8,246 bases of DNA from an uncultured Duganella sp. (GTDB lineage: Bacteria; Pseudomonadota; Gammaproteobacteria; Burkholderiales; Burkholderiaceae), in the NCBI GenBank assembly GCA_946482635.1, contig CAMLSG010000235.1, positions 1 to 8,246 of the forward strand, in the 5' to 3' direction. Below are positions 6,452-8,246 of this stretch, piece after piece. Each line of letters opens with the position of its first letter. The first letter of the stretch is position 1. Below the pieces are notes generated by a model, which did not search any database, was not told the origin of the DNA, and worked only from the letters and a program-made list of their open reading frames with translations. Both the position numbers and the translations under genes were made by a program.

Positions 6452-6489
6452 AAAATAATCAGTGCCTAAGGGAAAACCTTCCGCTAATC

Positions 6490-6527
6490 ACCTACGAAAG
6501 CGCGTACAATTGCGCCTATTCGTAGGT
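6490..6527 (+). promoter_or_regulatory. desA promoter region with a perfect 9-bp inverted repeat centred on the -10
   Basis: ACCTACGAA (6490-6498) and TTCGTAGGT (6519-6527) are exact reverse complements 20 bases apart. A -10-like TACAAT lies at 6505-6510, at the centre. No good -35 is present (TTCCGC at 6479-6484 would leave a 20-base spacer), which suggests a weak or activator-dependent promoter. Transcription would start near 6517. A dimeric repressor on the two half-sites would cover the promoter. The regulator is unknown; desaturase genes in other proteobacteria are controlled by TetR-family sensors such as DesT, but I do not recognise that site here. Confidence 0.55.
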
Positions 6528-6544
6528 CCTCACTTGGAGTTGTA

Positions 6545-7741
6545 ATGGATTTAAGCGCAGTTCTCGATTTCATCAGCAATGGCGTGACCGGCCTGGGTGC
6601 CTGGGCAACGGTTGGCGTCACGCTGATCCTGACCCACATCACCATCGCCAGCGTGACGATCTTCCTGCATCGCCACCAGGCGCACCGTGCTCTGGAACTG
6701 CACGCGATCCCTTCGCACTTCTTCCGCTTCTGGCTGTGGCTGACCACCGGCCAGGTGACCAAGGAATGGGCTGCCATCCACCGCAAGCACCACGCCAAGT
6801 GCGATACCGAAGAAGATCCGCACAGCCCGGTCACCAAGGGCATCAAGAAAGTGTTCTGGGAAGGCGCAGAGCTGTACCGTGCTGAATCCAAGAACAAGGA
6901 AACCATGGAAAAGTACGGCCACGGCACGCCTGACGACTGGATCGAGAAGAACCTGTACTCGCGCTTCAGCTGGCAAGGCGTGGCGCTGATGCTGATCATC
7001 GACTTCATCCTGTTCGGCGCCAAGGGCATTACCGTGTGGGCCGTGCAGATGCTGTGGATTCCTGTGACCGCCGCCGGCATCATCAACGGTATCGGCCACT
7101 GGTGGGGCTACCGCAACTACGACTGCTCCGATGCGGCGACCAACATCATCCCTTGGGGCATCATCATCGGCGGCGAAGAGCTGCACAACAACCACCACAC
7201 CTACGCGACTTCGGCCAAGCTGTCGTCCAAGTGGTATGAGTTCGACATCGGCTGGGGCTATATCCGCGCGATGGAAATGATCGGCATGGCCAAAGTGAAG
7301 AAGATGCCGCCGAAGCCTAAGTTCGATACCGCCAAGGTGAAGGCTGACTTCGAAACCCTGCAGTCCGTGATCGCCAACCGCTACGACGTGATGGCCAAGT
7401 ATGCAAAGTCCGTCAAGCACGCATGGAAAGAAGAACTGGAGCAACTGAAAGACAAGTCGCAGCTCAAGGCGCGCTTCCCGAAATCGACCCGCAAGCTGCT
7501 GCAGCGTGAGCCAGGCAAGCTGGAAGCGCCGCAGAAGCAGCAACTGGTGGAACTGTTCCAGCATTCGAAGGCGCTGGAAACCATGCACAATATGCGCGTG
7601 GAACTGGGCATGCTGTGGGAGCGTTCGCACTTCACCCGTGATGAACTGGTGCAGAAGCTGCAAGACTGGTGCGAGCGCGCGGAAGCGTCGGGCATCAAGT
7701 CCCTGCAGGAATTCTCGATGCGCCTGCGCAGCTACGCATAA
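6545..7741 (+). CDS. desA: DesA-type delta-9 fatty-acid (acyl-lipid) desaturase
   Basis: A membrane-bound di-iron desaturase that introduces a cis double bond into acyl chains, probably of membrane phospholipids, using O2 and an electron donor; it raises membrane fluidity. The 398 residues resemble Pseudomonas aeruginosa DesA (about 394 residues) along the length as I remember it. The three histidine boxes are HRHQAH (42-47), HRKHH (79-83) and HNNHH (214-218), with H185 in NGIGHWWG as a likely extra ligand. Hydrophobic segments lie near 19-41, 57-68, 143-159 and 162-184. Residues after about 255 form a long charged helical tail outside the catalytic core. The ATG at 6545 has GGAG at 6536-6539. 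The gene is apparently monocistronic, with its own promoter and a clear terminator at 7761-7783. Confidence 0.93.
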   Translation: MDLSAVLDFISNGVTGLGAWATVGVTLILTHITIASVTIFLHRHQAHRALELHAIPSHFFRFWLWLTTGQVTKEWAAIHRKHHAKCDTEEDPHSPVTKGIKKVFWEGAELYRAESKNKETMEKYGHGTPDDWIEKNLYSRFSWQGVALMLIIDFILFGAKGITVWAVQMLWIPVTAAGIINGIGHWWGYRNYDCSDAATNIIPWGIIIGGEELHNNHHTYATSAKLSSKWYEFDIGWGYIRAMEMIGMAKVKKMPPKPKFDTAKVKADFETLQSVIANRYDVMAKYAKSVKHAWKEELEQLKDKSQLKARFPKSTRKLLQREPGKLEAPQKQQLVELFQHSKALETMHNMRVELGMLWERSHFTRDELVQKLQDWCERAEASGIKSLQEFSMRLRSYA

Positions 7742-7760
7742 GCAACACACCACTCCAACG

Positions 7761-7783
7761 AAACGGCCCTGCGGGGCCGTTTT
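7761..7783 (+). terminator. Intrinsic terminator of desA
   Basis: AAACGGCCC pairs with GGGCCGTTT around a TGCG loop as a nine-bp stem, ending in TTTT (7780-7783) and then GCTTT. It starts 20 bases after the desA stop. Confidence 0.92.
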
Positions 7784-7818
7784 GCTTTATGCTGTTGCCG
7801 TTGGGAAAATAATTAGAC

Positions 7819-7823
7819 GGAGG
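7819..7823 (+). promoter_or_regulatory. Ribosome binding site fixing a GTG start
   Basis: GGAGG lies four bases before GTG at 7828. There is no in-frame ATG until codon 10, inside the signal-peptide core, so the strong site decides for GTG. An in-frame TAA at 7810-7812 limits the ORF upstream. Confidence 0.75.
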
Positions 7824-7827
7824 TTTT

Positions 7828-8246
7828 GTGAAATTGTGGATTTTGCCGCTGGCGATGATGCTGGCGGGTAGTGCCCAGGCAGCGTCTTGGGAAATCAAGC
7901 CGAATGGCCTGGGGCCTTACAAGGTCGGCGCGCGCTATGAAAACCTGGGCAATACCTTTGGCGGCCTGGAAGCGGATTCGATGATCACCGAGGATAAGGT
8001 ATGCCGCGTGGCGCGCTCCAAGCGATACCCGAACGTTAACGTGACCTTTGTGAAGAAGGTGGTGGCGCGGGTTGATGTGTCTGGTGGCTTTGGCACCGAC
8101 CGTGGCGTGCGTATTGGCGATCCGGCATCCAAGCTGCAGCGCGTGTATGGCGACGCGGTGAAACCGCATCCGCAGAACGCCGACTGGCTGATGGTGGAAA
8201 CGGGCGACCGTGAACTGGCCATCCGTTATGTGATGCATGAGGGGAA
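7828..8246 (+). CDS. Exported protein of unknown function, C-terminal part missing (cut by window edge)
   Basis: The first 139 residues of a probable periplasmic protein. Residues 1-18 are a signal peptide (MKLWILPLAMMLAGSAQA) with cleavage after 18 or 19; there is no lipobox. The mature part has one cysteine so far (C59). Two segments share a pattern with identical spacing: 30-45 (PYKVG, L40, F44, G45) and 93-108 (GVRIG, L103, Y107, G108), that is x-x-basic-V/I-G, five residues, L, three residues, F/Y-G. This kind of motif occurs in small periplasmic domains, such as those of the SmpA/BamE type, but I do not assign a family. It starts after the desA terminator, so it should have its own promoter; only a poor candidate is visible (TTGCTT at 7782-7787, GAAAAT at 7805-7810). 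Confidence 0.8.
   Translation, partial: MKLWILPLAMMLAGSAQAASWEIKPNGLGPYKVGARYENLGNTFGGLEADSMITEDKVCRVARSKRYPNVNVTFVKKVVARVDVSGGFGTDRGVRIGDPASKLQRVYGDAVKPHPQNADWLMVETGDRELAIRYVMHEG

Noticed and set aside
6551..7753. Leftward 400-codon ORF opposite desA
   Set aside because: Antisense shadow of a gene with intact histidine boxes; no ribosome binding site or family resemblance.
7782..7810. TTGCTT-17-GAAAAT as promoter of the last gene
   Set aside because: Both hexamers are weak, it overlaps the desA terminator tail, and it would leave only about ten bases before the start codon.
7813..8238. Leftward 141-codon ORF at the right edge
   Set aside because: Antisense to a frame with a strong GGAGG site and a clear signal peptide.

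Overview
The window looks like ordinary chromosomal sequence from a high-GC betaproteobacterium. Burkholderiales, and within it an Oxalobacteraceae-type genome (Massilia/Duganella/Janthinobacterium relatives), is my best guess. This rests on codon use, on recognisable proteins (a Pseudomonas-type DesA desaturase, PurN, an RsmB/NOP methyltransferase, a PilB/GspE-type ATPase) and on remembered gene order, not on a database search. I see no phage, transposase, integrase, CRISPR array, tRNA or rRNA, and no obvious horizontally acquired island.

Layout. The left third is transcribed leftwards. It holds a PilB/GspE-family secretion/pilus ATPase that runs off the left edge (1-944). Eight bases before its start ends a spermidine-synthase-fold protein (953-1738), apparently expressed from a leaderless promoter. 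Upstream of that is a separately terminated exported glycine-zipper protein (1841-2356). A relatively AT-rich divergent intergenic region (2357-2664) with three short inverted repeats separates this from the rightward genes.

The rightward genes are a barstar-fold protein (2665-3063), purN (3144-3752), an RsmB/NOP-family RNA m5C methyltransferase (3769-5061), a multi-spanning MscS-family channel (5156-6451), a DesA-type fatty-acid desaturase (6545-7741) and the start of an exported protein of unknown function (7828 to the right edge). purN and the methyltransferase are 16 bases apart and probably form one operon. A 60-base near-perfect inverted repeat with terminator-like features lies between the methyltransferase and the channel. 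desA has its own promoter region, framed by a perfect 9-bp inverted repeat, and a clear intrinsic terminator.

The genes do not form one pathway. They are housekeeping or envelope functions: purine synthesis, rRNA/tRNA modification, osmotic protection, membrane fluidity and an envelope glycine-zipper protein. I found no convincing new system. The points most worth a second look are regulatory DNA (the desA inverted repeat, the 5070-5129 palindrome, the leaderless-looking promoters), the barstar homologue that lacks key barnase-contact residues, and the short internal repeat in the last, truncated protein.
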